A stretch of DNA of 64,000 bases, from positions 62,001-126,000 of the forward strand of contig NZ_VRZA01000009.1 of the NCBI RefSeq assembly GCF_008064665.1. The letters run 5' to 3'. The position numbers and the translations under genes are program-made. The DNA comes from Parahaliea maris (GTDB lineage: Bacteria; Pseudomonadota; Gammaproteobacteria; Pseudomonadales; Halieaceae). The first letter of the stretch is position 1. Each line of letters opens with the position of its first letter. The notes under the pieces are model-generated. The model had not been told where the DNA came from. It saw nothing but the letters and a program-made list of their open reading frames with translations, and did not search any database. Below, piece after piece: positions 37,215 through 46,820 of the stretch.

Positions 37215-40028
37215 ATGGGAAAGACCAGCTTCTTCCGCGCACTCCTGTTGAGCTTCAGTATTGCGCTACCCGCACTGGCACAGCCCTCCGGCACCGGTTC
37301 GGCGAGCTGCCGCGACGCGGCCAGCCTGCTGGACAGCCTGCGCGGCGAGCTGGCGTCGCTGAACACCCGTCACGACGCTATCGAGGCGGTGGAGAATGAC
37401 AACTTCCCTACCGACCTCAGCGTCGAGGAAACCATCTACCCGCCGGCCGCAGTGGCGGGGAACGGGCCGCGGGAATGGCCGGCCGAAATCAATTGCGATG
37501 CCCTGCGCGAAGAGTACCAGGCCGCCCTGCTCGACCTGCAGTGGATGCGAGAAAGCGTGCGCCGCCTGCAGGCCGGCTGGCAGACCCACCCCGAAGTGCT
37601 GCGCTCGGCGGTGGGCAGTATCTGGCGTTCCCGCCAGGCGCTGCGTTCGCACTACAAGGCCGAACCCATGGCGGCGGCACTCGCGATCGCCCCCCCGGAG
37701 GTCCGGGCCGCAATAGAGAACACGCGCGCCCGCTTGAGTACCCTGCGCAGCCAGTTCCTGCACGACCTGCCAAAGCTCTACAAGGAAGTGACCCCGGCGC
37801 GCTCGGCGGCGTGGCTCACTCTATGGCAACAGGCCTTTGGCATAAATCCACGCACACTCGCGCCTTCGGCGGAGGCCCTCACCAATCTGCCTGCCCCGGC
37901 ACGGGCTGCCATCGAACGCTACTTCCGGCTGGCGGAGCTGGATATCGTGGTGCAGCGCAACAGCCTCAACGAAGTGCGCGGCTGGCTGTGGCAGGCCTAT
38001 CGCCCCGAGGTTGAGCGAGCGCGCAGTCAGCTCGGCCTCGACGCACCCGCACTGCTGCCCCTTGAGCTGCGAGCAGTCGGCAATATCCTGCACTGGCTGA
38101 TCATCGAGACCACCGTAGGCGAAACCTATGGCCAGGAAAGCGGAACCACCCTGCGCCAGTGGTACCTGGGCTTCGAGTACACGCTGGGCATACTCGCCCT
38201 GCCGCTGCTGGCCTACCTGGCCTCCCGGCTGGGTGCGCCACTCGCCGCACTGCAGGCCAACTTTGCCCGCTCCGCCCGCAAGCAGCGCCTGACCGCCCAG
38301 TTCAGCCGGATCACGGCCAGCCTGCCGTTGCTGCTGCCCTGGGTGGTCGGCCTCATCGGCCTGCAACTGCTGCACACGCTGTACTACCGCTACCACCTGG
38401 TGCTGCTGATTCCACTGATTCCCTTCGCCCGGCTGTACATCGTCTACGGCTTGCTGCGCCTGGCGGGGGAATGGCTCCTGCACCGCATCGCCGACCAGGC
38501 CGGCAGCTACCTCAGGGAAGAACAGAACATCGAGGTCGCCAGGCAGTCCCGACGGGCCGCCGCCGTGGCCATCCTGCCCTGGCTGGTCAAGGATCTCGCC
38601 GCCCTCGCCCTGGGGCCTTCGCTGGTCCTGGACATCTGCTACTGGCTGACCCTGTTTGCCGTCCTGCTGGCCATCGGCGTCCTGTTGCGCTACCGGCGCG
38701 AGGACTTTATCGCCGCCCTGACCTCCATCCTGCCCGCCAGCTGGGAGGGGGCCATCAAGCGCCTGCTCGGGGAACGCAGGTTCCCCCTGGTCGCGCCCTT
38801 CGCCGCCCCCCCGCTGCTGCTGGCTCTGCTGGGCAGCTTCATGCACAAGGCCCTGTTCGACTTCGACTGGTATCGCAAACTGTTCGCGCGCTCCTTCAAG
38901 TTGCGCACCGCCGTCGTCGAGGGCGATGAAGCGGCCGAAGCGAATGCCGAACCCGACGCCGAAGCCTTGCAAGACTACCAGCGCTGGTTTCTCGCCGAAG
39001 ACGACGAGGCGGATACGCCCTATATCAACACCGGCCTGGTGCCCGCAATCAGCGGGCGCATGGCACCCTGGCTCTCGGACCGCTCCAACGAAAACGCCCT
39101 GCTCCTGACCGGACCGCACGGCGCCGGCAAGACCCGCGCCCTGCACCGGCTGCAACAGAGCATGACCGAGGAGCACCCGGACGTCCTCCTGCACTATATT
39201 GCGGTGCCGGCGAAAACCCTGACCGCGGCCGCCCTGTTCGAGTTGCTGGGGCGGGCGCTGGATATCGACCTCGAAGAGGGACCGGCAGCGCTGGTGCGCT
39301 CCGACGCAGACCGACAACCGACCGTGATCATGGTCGACAATGCCCAGAACCTGTTCCTGCGCAGTGTCGGCGGCTTCGAGGCCTGGGAGACCCTGCTGAG
39401 CCTGACCAACACCCGACTGGCGAATGTTTTCTGGCTGATCGCCGTCAACAACCAGAGCTGGGCCTTCCTCGGCAATATCTTCGGCAGGGACCAGCAATTC
39501 CGCAACGTGCTGCACACGCGGCGCTGGTCACAGAATGACGTCCGTTCGCTGATCCTTTCGCGCAATCACCTGAGCGGCTGCAAAATCCAGTACGACAGCA
39601 TATTGCTGGCGACGCGCGGCCCCGGTGCCGGCAATATCCGCAATGCCGAGCAGCTCTATTTCAGCCTGCTGTGGGACGCCTGTCTCGGCAACCCGATGCT
39701 GGCCCTGCGCCTGTGGCTCTCCTCCATTCGCATGCAGGGCAGCACCGTCACGGTGAGCCTGCCGGCCGAGGTTTCCGGGGCGATGCTGGAACAACTGGGC
39801 AACGACCTGCACTTCGTCTATGCCGCGATCATGATCCACGAAAACATGACCAGCGAGGAACTGGTTGAGGCCACGGCCCTGCCGGAGTCGGTGGTGCGCT
39901 CGGCCCTGAAAACCGCCTTCGACGCCGGCTTCGTGCAGCGCACCGCCAATCGCCGTTACCGCATCGTACCCCTGTGGTACCCGACCATCATGAGGCTGCT
40001 GGCCCGGAAGAACCTGCTCCATGAATAA
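37215..40028 (+). CDS. Membrane protein with periplasmic helical domain and cytoplasmic P-loop ATPase, paired with MscS channel
   Basis: A 937-residue protein. Residues 1-23 are a signal peptide (LLLSFSIALPALAQ). About 25-300 is a helical periplasmic domain. Six or so membrane helices span about 320-545 (e.g. LALPLLAYLA, LPLLLPWVVGLIGLQLL, LLIPLIPFARLYIVYGLL). After a linker comes an ATPase with Walker A GPHGAGKT (633-640), Walker B TVIMVD (703-708), a sensor-like LIAVNN, and a winged-helix-like C-terminus (SEELVEATALPESVVRSAL). Its stop overlaps the MscS start by 8 bp. MscK-type channels fuse a similar periplasmic/TM region to the MscS pore; here the pore is separate and an ATPase is added. 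Energy-dependent gating is inference. The ATG at 37215 follows AAGGG. Confidence 0.8.
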   Translation: MGKTSFFRALLLSFSIALPALAQPSGTGSASCRDAASLLDSLRGELASLNTRHDAIEAVENDNFPTDLSVEETIYPPAAVAGNGPREWPAEINCDALREEYQAALLDLQWMRESVRRLQAGWQTHPEVLRSAVGSIWRSRQALRSHYKAEPMAAALAIAPPEVRAAIENTRARLSTLRSQFLHDLPKLYKEVTPARSAAWLTLWQQAFGINPRTLAPSAEALTNLPAPARAAIERYFRLAELDIVVQRNSLNEVRGWLWQAYRPEVERARSQLGLDAPALLPLELRAVGNILHWLIIETTVGETYGQESGTTLRQWYLGFEYTLGILALPLLAYLASRLGAPLAALQANFARSARKQRLTAQFSRITASLPLLLPWVVGLIGLQLLHTLYYRYHLVLLIPLIPFARLYIVYGLLRLAGEWLLHRIADQAGSYLREEQNIEVARQSRRAAAVAILPWLVKDLAALALGPSLVLDICYWLTLFAVLLAIGVLLRYRREDFIAALTSILPASWEGAIKRLLGERRFPLVAPFAAPPLLLALLGSFMHKALFDFDWYRKLFARSFKLRTAVVEGDEAAEANAEPDAEALQDYQRWFLAEDDEADTPYINTGLVPAISGRMAPWLSDRSNENALLLTGPHGAGKTRALHRLQQSMTEEHPDVLLHYIAVPAKTLTAAALFELLGRALDIDLEEGPAALVRSDADRQPTVIMVDNAQNLFLRSVGGFEAWETLLSLTNTRLANVFWLIAVNNQSWAFLGNIFGRDQQFRNVLHTRRWSQNDVRSLILSRNHLSGCKIQYDSILLATRGPGAGNIRNAEQLYFSLLWDACLGNPMLALRLWLSSIRMQGSTVTVSLPAEVSGAMLEQLGNDLHFVYAAIMIHENMTSEELVEATALPESVVRSALKTAFDAGFVQRTANRRYRIVPLWYPTIMRLLARKNLLHE

Positions 40029-40830
40029 CGACGACCTGGCCATTGAATTTGCCGCGGTCGCTGACATGTTCAGCGCCAGTACGCTGTTCATGCTGGTCAT
40101 CTGTTTCGCCGGCCTGTGGCTGCTCAACTTCGGCATCCGTCACTTCATGGGCCGGCTGATGCTGCGCTTCCCGTCGCGGCGCTTCTTCATCCTGCAGCTT
40201 TCCACGCTGATGAGTTTCCTGCTGTACATTGTGGGCACCGTGGTGCTGGTGGTGGGCGTGCTGCGTCCGCCCAAGGAATTCCTGATCGCCATCGGCGGCT
40301 CCGCCGCAGTCGCCCTCGGCTTTGCACTCAAGGATGTGGCCGCGTCACTGGTGTCCGGCATCATCCTGCTGTTCGACCGCCCATTCCAGGTGGGTGACCG
40401 GGTGTCCTTCGGCGACACCTACGGTGAGATTGTCAACATTACCCTGCGCTCGGTGCGCCTGCGCACCCTGGACGACAGTATCGTCACCATCCCCAACGCC
40501 CGCTTCATCACCGACGTGGTGTCCTCCGCCAACATGGGCGCCATGGACATGATGGTGGTCATCGACTTCCACCTGGCCCTGGACGCCGATCTGGCGGAGG
40601 CCCAACGCATTCTGCGCCAGGTCATCGTCACCAGCCGCTATGCCTACCTGAAGAAACCGGTGGTGTTCGCCATCGAGGAGGTGCAGGTCGCAGAGCGCCT
40701 CGCCATCCGGCTGCGGGCCAAGGCCTACGTGCTGGACGTGGAGTACGAGAAGGCCTTCCAGAGCGACGTCACGACCCGGGCAACCGCCCTGTTCAGGGAA
40801 CGGGGCCTGCCGCGCCCGGCCCGGGGTTAG
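40021..40830 (+). CDS. MscS family mechanosensitive channel
   Basis: A 269-residue small-conductance channel. There are two membrane helices (about 15-40 and 60-85). These lead into the pore helix GGSAAVALGFALKDVAASLVSG with the Ala/Gly packing of MscS TM3. The beta domain then begins FDRPFQVGDRVSFGDTYGEIVNITLRS. The C-terminal alpha-beta domain ends near PRPARG. It starts 8 bp inside the ATPase gene, implying coupled translation and a physical partnership. Confidence 0.92.
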   Translation: MNNDDLAIEFAAVADMFSASTLFMLVICFAGLWLLNFGIRHFMGRLMLRFPSRRFFILQLSTLMSFLLYIVGTVVLVVGVLRPPKEFLIAIGGSAAVALGFALKDVAASLVSGIILLFDRPFQVGDRVSFGDTYGEIVNITLRSVRLRTLDDSIVTIPNARFITDVVSSANMGAMDMMVVIDFHLALDADLAEAQRILRQVIVTSRYAYLKKPVVFAIEEVQVAERLAIRLRAKAYVLDVEYEKAFQSDVTTRATALFRERGLPRPARG

Positions 40831-40941
40831 GCGCAGGTTACCCCTCTCCAGTCGGACCGGGCCTGCACGCCCAATCTGGCGCAGGCGGCCGCCATGACGT
40901 ACCATGCGCGTAATAACCACCGGTAATATAGAGAGGTACAA

Positions 40942-41316
40942 ATGATTACTGCACGCGTGCTGATGCTGTTCCAGGCACTGATCCTGATCTGTGCCACCAC
41001 CCTGTCCACGGCCCAGGCCGCTGTCATGTCTACGCCGGACTACGTTAGCGAAAGCACCCGCGAAGCGCGCCTGGCCCAGGTCAACGCACTGCTGTTGCGG
41101 GAAGATGTGAGCCAGCAGTTGGTGGCACTGGGAGTGTCCCAGGAAGATGCCATGGCGCGCGTGGCGGCCCTGAGCCCCGCCGAGTTGCAACAACTGGGTC
41201 AGCGCATGGACCAGTTGCCTGCTGGCAGCGGTATCCTCGGGCTGATCGGTGCGGTCTTCGTTGTGTTGCTGATTCTGGAGCTGGTTGGCGTTATCAACAT
41301 TTTCGCCAAGATCTAG
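40942..41316 (+). CDS. PA2779 family protein
   Basis: A 124-residue exported or membrane protein. It has an N-terminal hydrophobic segment ending AQA, a helical middle (EARLAQVNALLLREDVSQQL ... LSPAELQQLGQRM), and a terminal membrane helix in ILGLIGAVFVVLLILELVG. This matches the short PA2779 family, which is regularly followed by a PA2778-type peptidase, as here (45 bp downstream). Function unknown. The ribosome-binding site is AGAGAGG. Confidence 0.85.
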   Translation: MITARVLMLFQALILICATTLSTAQAAVMSTPDYVSESTREARLAQVNALLLREDVSQQLVALGVSQEDAMARVAALSPAELQQLGQRMDQLPAGSGILGLIGAVFVVLLILELVGVINIFAKI

Positions 41317-41361
41317 CTGACAAGGGCAGCGCGAGCTGCCCGCCCATCGATACCTGCCGGC

Positions 41362-42357
41362 ATGGCGTCCAGACTGCTGCAGTGGGTCTCTCTGGCCCTG
41401 CTCAGCTGCCTGCTGACGGCCTGTGCCGTCTACCCGGACCAGCCCCCCGCCCCCCAGGCGGGCCCGGCTGAGCTGACCGGGGTTCCATTCTTTCCCCAGT
41501 CCGAATACCAGTGCGGCCCCGCCGCGCTGGCCACATCCCTCCTGTACAGTGGAGTGGAGGTGGACGATCAGGCACTGGAGCAGGCCGTATTCCTGCCCGG
41601 GCGCCAGGGCAGCCTGCAGGCCGAACTGCTGGCCGCCAGCCGTCGTTACGGGCGTATTCCCTACCGTATCCCGGGCACACCGGACGCCCTCATCGCTGAA
41701 CTGGATGCCGGCAATCCGGTGCTGGTGATGCAGAACCTCGGCATCGACGCCCTGCCACAGTGGCATTACGCCGTGGTGGTAGGTTACGAGCCCAACCGTC
41801 GCGAGTGGATACTGCGCTCCGGTACCGAACGCCGTCGCCTGGAGTCCCACCGCCGCTTCCTGCTGAGCTGGCAGAAAGCAAGCCACTGGGCTGTGGTCAC
41901 CCTGCCACCAGAGCGTCTGCCCGCGTCCGTTACTCCGGCAGCCGCCACCCTCGCCCTGGCGGACGCGGAGCGCGTGCTCGGAGAGGCAGCGCTGTTGCCC
42001 GGCTGGGAAGCGGCCGTTGCACGCTGGCCGCAACAGCCGGAGTTCCTGTTCGGTGCGGCCAACGCCCAGCGCGCCGCTGGGAACGATCAGGCCGCCAGTA
42101 AAAGATTTGCACAACTGCTGGCGCTTGCCCCCGATCATTACGCGGGGCGCAATAACTACGCCGACCTGCTGCTCGCGCAGGGCTGCCCGGCCAGCGGCCG
42201 GGAGGTGTTGTCACCGGCGGTGCAGGCCGAGGGACTCCCGCCCGAGTTGGCCGCGGTAATCGCCGCCACCGCCGGGGAGCTGGCGGGACACCCGGCCGCC
42301 GCGGACGCCAGTCACTGCTCCGACCTGTACCCCCTCATGCTCCCTGAGGCCCCCTGA
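41362..42357 (+). CDS. PA2778 family cysteine peptidase (C39-like lipoprotein with TPR)
   Basis: A 331-residue lipoprotein (lipobox LTAC, Cys near residue 21). The C39-like papain fold has catalytic Cys in SEYQCGPAALA and His in PQWHYAVVVGYE, followed by EWILRSGT. The C-terminal third (about 200-300) carries TPR-like helices (EFLFGAANAQRAAGNDQAASKRF). C39 enzymes cleave double-Gly leaders in bacteriocin export, but no transporter or leader peptide gene is near, so the substrate is unknown. It is co-transcribed with the PA2779-type gene. Confidence 0.87.
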   Translation: MASRLLQWVSLALLSCLLTACAVYPDQPPAPQAGPAELTGVPFFPQSEYQCGPAALATSLLYSGVEVDDQALEQAVFLPGRQGSLQAELLAASRRYGRIPYRIPGTPDALIAELDAGNPVLVMQNLGIDALPQWHYAVVVGYEPNRREWILRSGTERRRLESHRRFLLSWQKASHWAVVTLPPERLPASVTPAAATLALADAERVLGEAALLPGWEAAVARWPQQPEFLFGAANAQRAAGNDQAASKRFAQLLALAPDHYAGRNNYADLLLAQGCPASGREVLSPAVQAEGLPPELAAVIAATAGELAGHPAAADASHCSDLYPLMLPEAP

Positions 42358-42474
42358 CCCACAACTGCAACAATTTCGTCACATTTCTGCGGCATCATTG
42401 CGGGCTTGATACCCGGGCCGTCAGTCCTTGCCACGACCGGGCACAACAGCAATCCGGCCGTGGAATCGCGATAC

Positions 42475-44049
42475 ATGCTCAGCGACAGACTCAGCGTCTT
42501 TTTCTTCCTGCTACTCGCCTCCGCAGCGGGCCTTTTCGCCTGGTGGGGACTGGGCTACACCGGTCACAGCAACACTCTGATCTTCCTGCTCGCCACCGCC
42601 TTCGGCCTGTTCATGGCCTTCAACATCGGCGGTAACGACGTCGCCAATTCCTTCGGTACCAGCGTCGGTGCGGGCACCCTGACCATCAAGCAGGCGCTGG
42701 TGGTGGCCGCCATTTTCGAAGTCAGCGGTGCGCTGATCGCCGGTGGCGCGGTCACCGACACCATCCGCAAGGGCATTGTCGACCTCGGTACGCTCACCGC
42801 AGAGCCCGAGTTCAACGTGATGGACTTCCTCTACATCATGATGTCGGCCCTGCTGGCTGCCGCCGTGTGGCTGCTGGTCGCCACCCGCCAGGGCTGGCCG
42901 GTGTCCACCACCCACTCGATCATCGGCGGCATTGTCGGCAGCTCCATTGCCCTGGGCTGGGTAGCGGCCGGCATGGGAGAGGCCCTGAGCCTTGTGCACT
43001 GGAACCAGATTGGCACGATCGCCATTTCCTGGGTCCTGTCGCCGGTGCTGGGGGGCCTGGGCTCCTACGTCATCTACTACTACATTCGCAAGCATATCCT
43101 CACCTACAACGAGAAGGCCCACGAACAGCTGCAGGCGCTGAAACAGCGCAAGAAGGATCTGCGCAAAGAGCACAAGACCATCACCGAGCGCATGACCGAG
43201 CTGCAGCAAATTGCCTACACCGGCGCCCTGGCGCGGGACGCCGCCAGCGCCCGCAGTATCGAAGACGCCAACGAAGACGACTTCGAGTCCGACTACTACA
43301 AGGAATTGCACCGCCTCGAGCGGGAAAAGGAAGACATCGACGCTCACAAGGCGCTGGTACTGTATGTACCGCTGGTCGCCGCCGCGGGCTCGATGATCAT
43401 TACCGCCATGCTGCTGTACAAGGGCCTGAAAAATCTCAAGCTGGAGTCTACGGACCTGCAAAATGGCCTGATCGTGCTGATGGTCGCCGCGGCGGTGTGG
43501 ATGGCGGTCTATATCCTCGCCCGTACCCAGCGCAGCGGCTCGCTGGAAAAGTCCACCTTCCTGCTGTTCAGCTGGATGCAGGTGTTCACCGCGGCGGGCT
43601 TTGCCTTCAGCCACGGCTCCAATGACATCGCCAATGCCATCGGGCCCTTTGCCGCCATTCTCGATGTCCTGCACAGCGGCGAGATCAACCCGAAAGCACC
43701 GGTACCCACCGCTGCCATGGTCACCTTCGGCGTCGCCCTGATCGCCGGCCTGTGGTTCATCGGCAAGGAAGTCATCCGCACTGTGGGTACCGAACTCACG
43801 CGCATGCACCCGGCCTCCGGCTTCACCGCCGAGCTGGCCGCCGCCAGCGTGGTGCTTATCGCCTCCACCCTGGGCCTGCCGGTGTCCAGCACCCACATCC
43901 TGGTGGGCGCCGTGCTGGGTATCGGCCTGGTCAATCGCTCCACCAACTGGAGCCTGATGAAGCCCATTGCCGCCGCCTGGGTGATCACCCTGCCCGCCGC
44001 CGCCTTGCTCAGCGCCGCCTGTTTCCTCCTGATGCGCGCGGTACTCTGA
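42475..44049 (+). CDS. pitA: Inorganic phosphate transporter, PiT family
   Basis: About 524 residues with 10-12 membrane helices and a charged cytoplasmic loop (about 205-300, Lys/Glu-rich) between two homologous halves. The duplicated PiT signature is clear: [19 protein letters not shown] in the first half and [14 protein letters not shown] in the second, plus [13 protein letters not shown] and [13 protein letters not shown]. It imports metal-phosphate with H+ or Na+. The ATG at 42475 was preferred over a TTG at 42406. Confidence 0.9.
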   Translation: MLSDRLSVFFFLLLASAAGLFAWWGLGYTGHSNTLIFLLATAFGLFMAFNIGGNDVANSFGTSVGAGTLTIKQALVVAAIFEVSGALIAGGAVTDTIRKGIVDLGTLTAEPEFNVMDFLYIMMSALLAAAVWLLVATRQGWPVSTTHSIIGGIVGSSIALGWVAAGMGEALSLVHWNQIGTIAISWVLSPVLGGLGSYVIYYYIRKHILTYNEKAHEQLQALKQRKKDLRKEHKTITERMTELQQIAYTGALARDAASARSIEDANEDDFESDYYKELHRLEREKEDIDAHKALVLYVPLVAAAGSMIITAMLLYKGLKNLKLESTDLQNGLIVLMVAAAVWMAVYILARTQRSGSLEKSTFLLFSWMQVFTAAGFAFSHGSNDIANAIGPFAAILDVLHSGEINPKAPVPTAAMVTFGVALIAGLWFIGKEVIRTVGTELTRMHPASGFTAELAAASVVLIASTLGLPVSSTHILVGAVLGIGLVNRSTNWSLMKPIAAAWVITLPAAALLSAACFLLMRAVL

Positions 44050-44174
44050 ACCGGGTTCTCACATTCTGCCGATTCATCCAGTCTGCAGTTGCCTCGGCGA
44101 CAAATTCGTCTACCCTTCAGTGAACAGCGCGAACCGGACGCTCGCGCATGACTGCAATCGGGAGGGAATTTCGC

Positions 44175-44834
44175 ATGCAAGCAGTTCGATTAATCTGTGC
44201 GGCGGGGCTGGCGGGCCTGCTCGCCTCTGGCCTGGCGCTTGCCGCCGACCACACCGAGTCCCCCGCCGCTACCGCGGACCGACCTGCCGACATCGGTGAC
44301 ATCTACTTCTTCGACCCCGGCGACACCGACGGCCGGCTGGTGGCAATGATCACCTACGGCGGCGGGTCGGATACCAGTGACCAGATGGACGCGGGCTTCT
44401 ACTGTGACCGCGACGTGCTGTACAGCTTCTACATCGACCGCGATGACAACGGCGACGGCGCCGGCTCGGTGGAACCGGACGTGCGTATCGACATCCGCAT
44501 GGCCGAGCAGGCCGACGGCAGTTGCACCGTACAACTGGAGAATGTACCCGGCGCCGGCGACAGCTTCAGCGGCACCGTGGCGGACAGCAACCGCATCTTC
44601 CAGAGCGCCAGCGGCCTCAACGCCTTCGTCGGCTCCACCGATGACCCCTTCTTCTTTGACTCCCAGGGCTTTAACGAAACCCTGAGTACCGGCACCGTGT
44701 CCTTCGACAGTACCCGGGACACCTTTGGTGGCCGCAACCTCAGCGCGATCGCCTTCGAGATCGATACCGCGGCACTGAGCAGCAGCCAGACCGTGTTCAA
44801 AGCCTGGGCCACTACGGCCCGTATCGTCGAATAG
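44175..44834 (+). CDS. Secreted DUF4331-like protein, N-terminal half
   Basis: A 219-residue protein with a signal peptide (ends LALAADHTESP). The mature part matches the first half of DUF4331: ADIGDIYFFDP (family: adNTDlYaF), DVLYSFYIDRDDNGDG, NAFVGSTDDPFFFD, and a terminal AFEIDTAAL...FKAWATTARI. In single-chain DUF4331 proteins the next element is R-x-G-x-P-x-V-N; here the protein stops and that element occurs in the next gene. It may bind Ca2+ through D-x-D-x-N/D loops (YIDRDDNGDG); inference. GGAGGG precedes the ATG at 44175. Confidence 0.75.
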   Translation: MQAVRLICAAGLAGLLASGLALAADHTESPAATADRPADIGDIYFFDPGDTDGRLVAMITYGGGSDTSDQMDAGFYCDRDVLYSFYIDRDDNGDGAGSVEPDVRIDIRMAEQADGSCTVQLENVPGAGDSFSGTVADSNRIFQSASGLNAFVGSTDDPFFFDSQGFNETLSTGTVSFDSTRDTFGGRNLSAIAFEIDTAALSSSQTVFKAWATTARIVE

Positions 44835-44850
44835 TCAGGGAGGACTGCAC

Positions 44851-45555
44851 ATGGATCTGTCAAAACTGCTTTTGCTCGGTACACTGACCAGCAGCGTCCT
44901 CCTGGGCGCCTGTTCGGACAGCAGCGACTCCAGCCCCAACAACGGTGATGGCGACGGTGACGGCGGCGGCCCCGCACTGGTCGAAGTTCGCTCCAACCCC
45001 CCTAGCGATTACGCCCGGGTGGACCGCATGGGCCAGCCGGGCGTTGCCACGGCCCTGCTCCGCGGTGGCGGCCAGCCGATTCGCGATGGCGTGCCCGTGA
45101 TCAACGATGCCGACAACGAGCGCGACTCTTTCAACCAGGGCGATCCTTCCGGTGACGCCGACTTTGCCGGCGGCTTCGTCGACACGCTGATTTTCGTCAA
45201 CAATGCCCTGGCGGATGACCTCGACAGCCTCGGCCTGTCGCGCTGCGCGACCGGGCTACCCGGGGAAATCGACAGCGCCGATGACATCGGCGCCTGCATC
45301 AACGTCGCCGCGCCGGTGGTCATCCCCGATGTCGTGACCCTGGACACCAGCGCCCCCTCCTCCTGGCCGAACGGGCGCCACCCCGACGACCCGGTTATCG
45401 ACCGGGTGCTGGCGGCGGTACTGCTCGACCTGGGCGTGCATCCGCTGGACCTGTTTGCCGACCTGCCACTGAACCCGCCGGGTAACGACGCCCGGGCGGA
45501 CGACGTATCGCCGGCCAACTTCCCCTATCTCCGCGATCCCATCCCCATGCCGTAA
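44851..45555 (+). CDS. Lipoprotein corresponding to the C-terminal half of DUF4331
   Basis: A 234-residue lipoprotein (lipobox LLGAC, followed by a Ser/Asp/Gly-rich linker). Its body has YARVDRMGQPGVATALL, then WPNGRHPDDPVIDRVLAAVLL and FPYLRDPIP. These match the second half of DUF4331 proteins (R-x-G-x-P-x-V-N ... and a W-P-N-G-R-x-x-x-D-x-x-I-D segment). It begins 17 bp after the N-terminal-half gene with an AGGAG-type site, so the two are made together and both exported. Confidence 0.72.
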   Translation: MDLSKLLLLGTLTSSVLLGACSDSSDSSPNNGDGDGDGGGPALVEVRSNPPSDYARVDRMGQPGVATALLRGGGQPIRDGVPVINDADNERDSFNQGDPSGDADFAGGFVDTLIFVNNALADDLDSLGLSRCATGLPGEIDSADDIGACINVAAPVVIPDVVTLDTSAPSSWPNGRHPDDPVIDRVLAAVLLDLGVHPLDLFADLPLNPPGNDARADDVSPANFPYLRDPIPMP

Positions 45556-45571
45556 CACTGGCGGGAGCGGT

Positions 45572-46810
45572 ATGAGGGACTACCTGAACCTCCTACGCCT
45601 CTGGGCGAGCCGGGGCCTGTGCGGCGCAATACTGCTGCTGAGCCTGCTCGCCTGTGCTCCGGAGGAGAACGCCACCCCCCTCGCCACATCCCAACCGGGG
45701 ATGGAGCAATCGCCGGCCCCCGAAGCACCTGGTTACGCCCTCCTGCGCGCCCGCCAGGAGCGCCGCCTGGCAGCGCTGGAGCAAGACCTCAGTGAAAGCG
45801 CCGGGGCACGCGCCACTGGGCCCGCTCGACGCCTGTTCGAGGGCTGGCTCTATCACGCCCGGCTGACCGGAGAACTGGCGGGCTTTGACCGCGCCGCTGC
45901 GGCACTAGCGGAGCTCAAACAACGCACTCGCGGCGAGCCACCCTGCCGCGAGCAGGCGGAACTGGCACTGGCGAGCCACCAGATCGAGGCGGCAGCCACG
46001 GCCCTGAGCGCCTGCCCCGGCACCGACAATCGCGACCTCCTGATCGATATTGATTACTACCGCGGTGACTACCAGCGCGCAATCACCCAGGCCGTCAACC
46101 TGCTGGAGGAGCGCAATCTACCGGCGGACTATATTCGCCTGGCCCGCCTGCGCCAGGGTACCGGTTCATCGCGGGAGGCGGATGCCCTGCTCGAAGCGGC
46201 GGAGCAGCGCTACCACAACGACAACCCCCACCAGATCGCCTGGTTTCGCTTGCAGCGGGGAATACTCGCCCTCGAGCGCGGCGAGCACGAGCGGGCGCGG
46301 GCCCTGTTCCGCCGGGCCGATGCCGCCCTGCCAGGCTGGTGGTTGGTAGAGGAACACCTGGCCGAGGTATCCCTGTTGCTGGGCGATACCGCGACCGCCG
46401 TAGCGCTCTATGACAAGGTCATTGCCGACACCGGAAACCCCCAGTTCATTGCTGCCCGGGCGGAAATTGATCGCTCCCGGGGGCGCGAGAGCGAAGCCCA
46501 ACAGGCACTGGAACAGGCCAGGGTCATGCTGAACGAGCGTCTGCAGCAACACCCCGCCGCCTTTACCGGTCACGCCGTGGATTTTTTCCTCACTTACGGC
46601 CCTCCCTCCCAGGCCCTGAACCTGGCACGAGCGGATTACCAGCAACGGCCCTACGGCAACGCCGCAACCCACCTCGCCACGGCACTGCGCCAGGCCGGCG
46701 CCCCCGAGGAAGCCCTGCAGGTGCTGCTGCCGCAACTGGAAGCCGGCTGGGCCACTCCCCAGGCACGGGAGGAACTCGACCTGATACGGGATGCCCTCGA
46801 ACTTAACTGA
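45572..46810 (+). CDS. TPR-repeat lipoprotein
   Basis: A 412-residue lipoprotein (LLLSLLACAPEEN lipobox near residue 28). After a linker it is all helical, with TPR motifs including YRGDYQRAITQAVNLLEERNL, ILALERGEHERARALFRRAD and EVSLLLGDTATAVALYDKVI. It follows the DUF4331 pair by 17 bp, making a three-gene envelope operon. TPR domains mediate protein contacts; it may scaffold the DUF4331 halves (inference). Confidence 0.75.
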   Translation: MRDYLNLLRLWASRGLCGAILLLSLLACAPEENATPLATSQPGMEQSPAPEAPGYALLRARQERRLAALEQDLSESAGARATGPARRLFEGWLYHARLTGELAGFDRAAAALAELKQRTRGEPPCREQAELALASHQIEAAATALSACPGTDNRDLLIDIDYYRGDYQRAITQAVNLLEERNLPADYIRLARLRQGTGSSREADALLEAAEQRYHNDNPHQIAWFRLQRGILALERGEHERARALFRRADAALPGWWLVEEHLAEVSLLLGDTATAVALYDKVIADTGNPQFIAARAEIDRSRGRESEAQQALEQARVMLNERLQQHPAAFTGHAVDFFLTYGPPSQALNLARADYQQRPYGNAATHLATALRQAGAPEEALQVLLPQLEAGWATPQAREELDLIRDALELN

Positions 46811-46820
46811 ACAGAACTGA

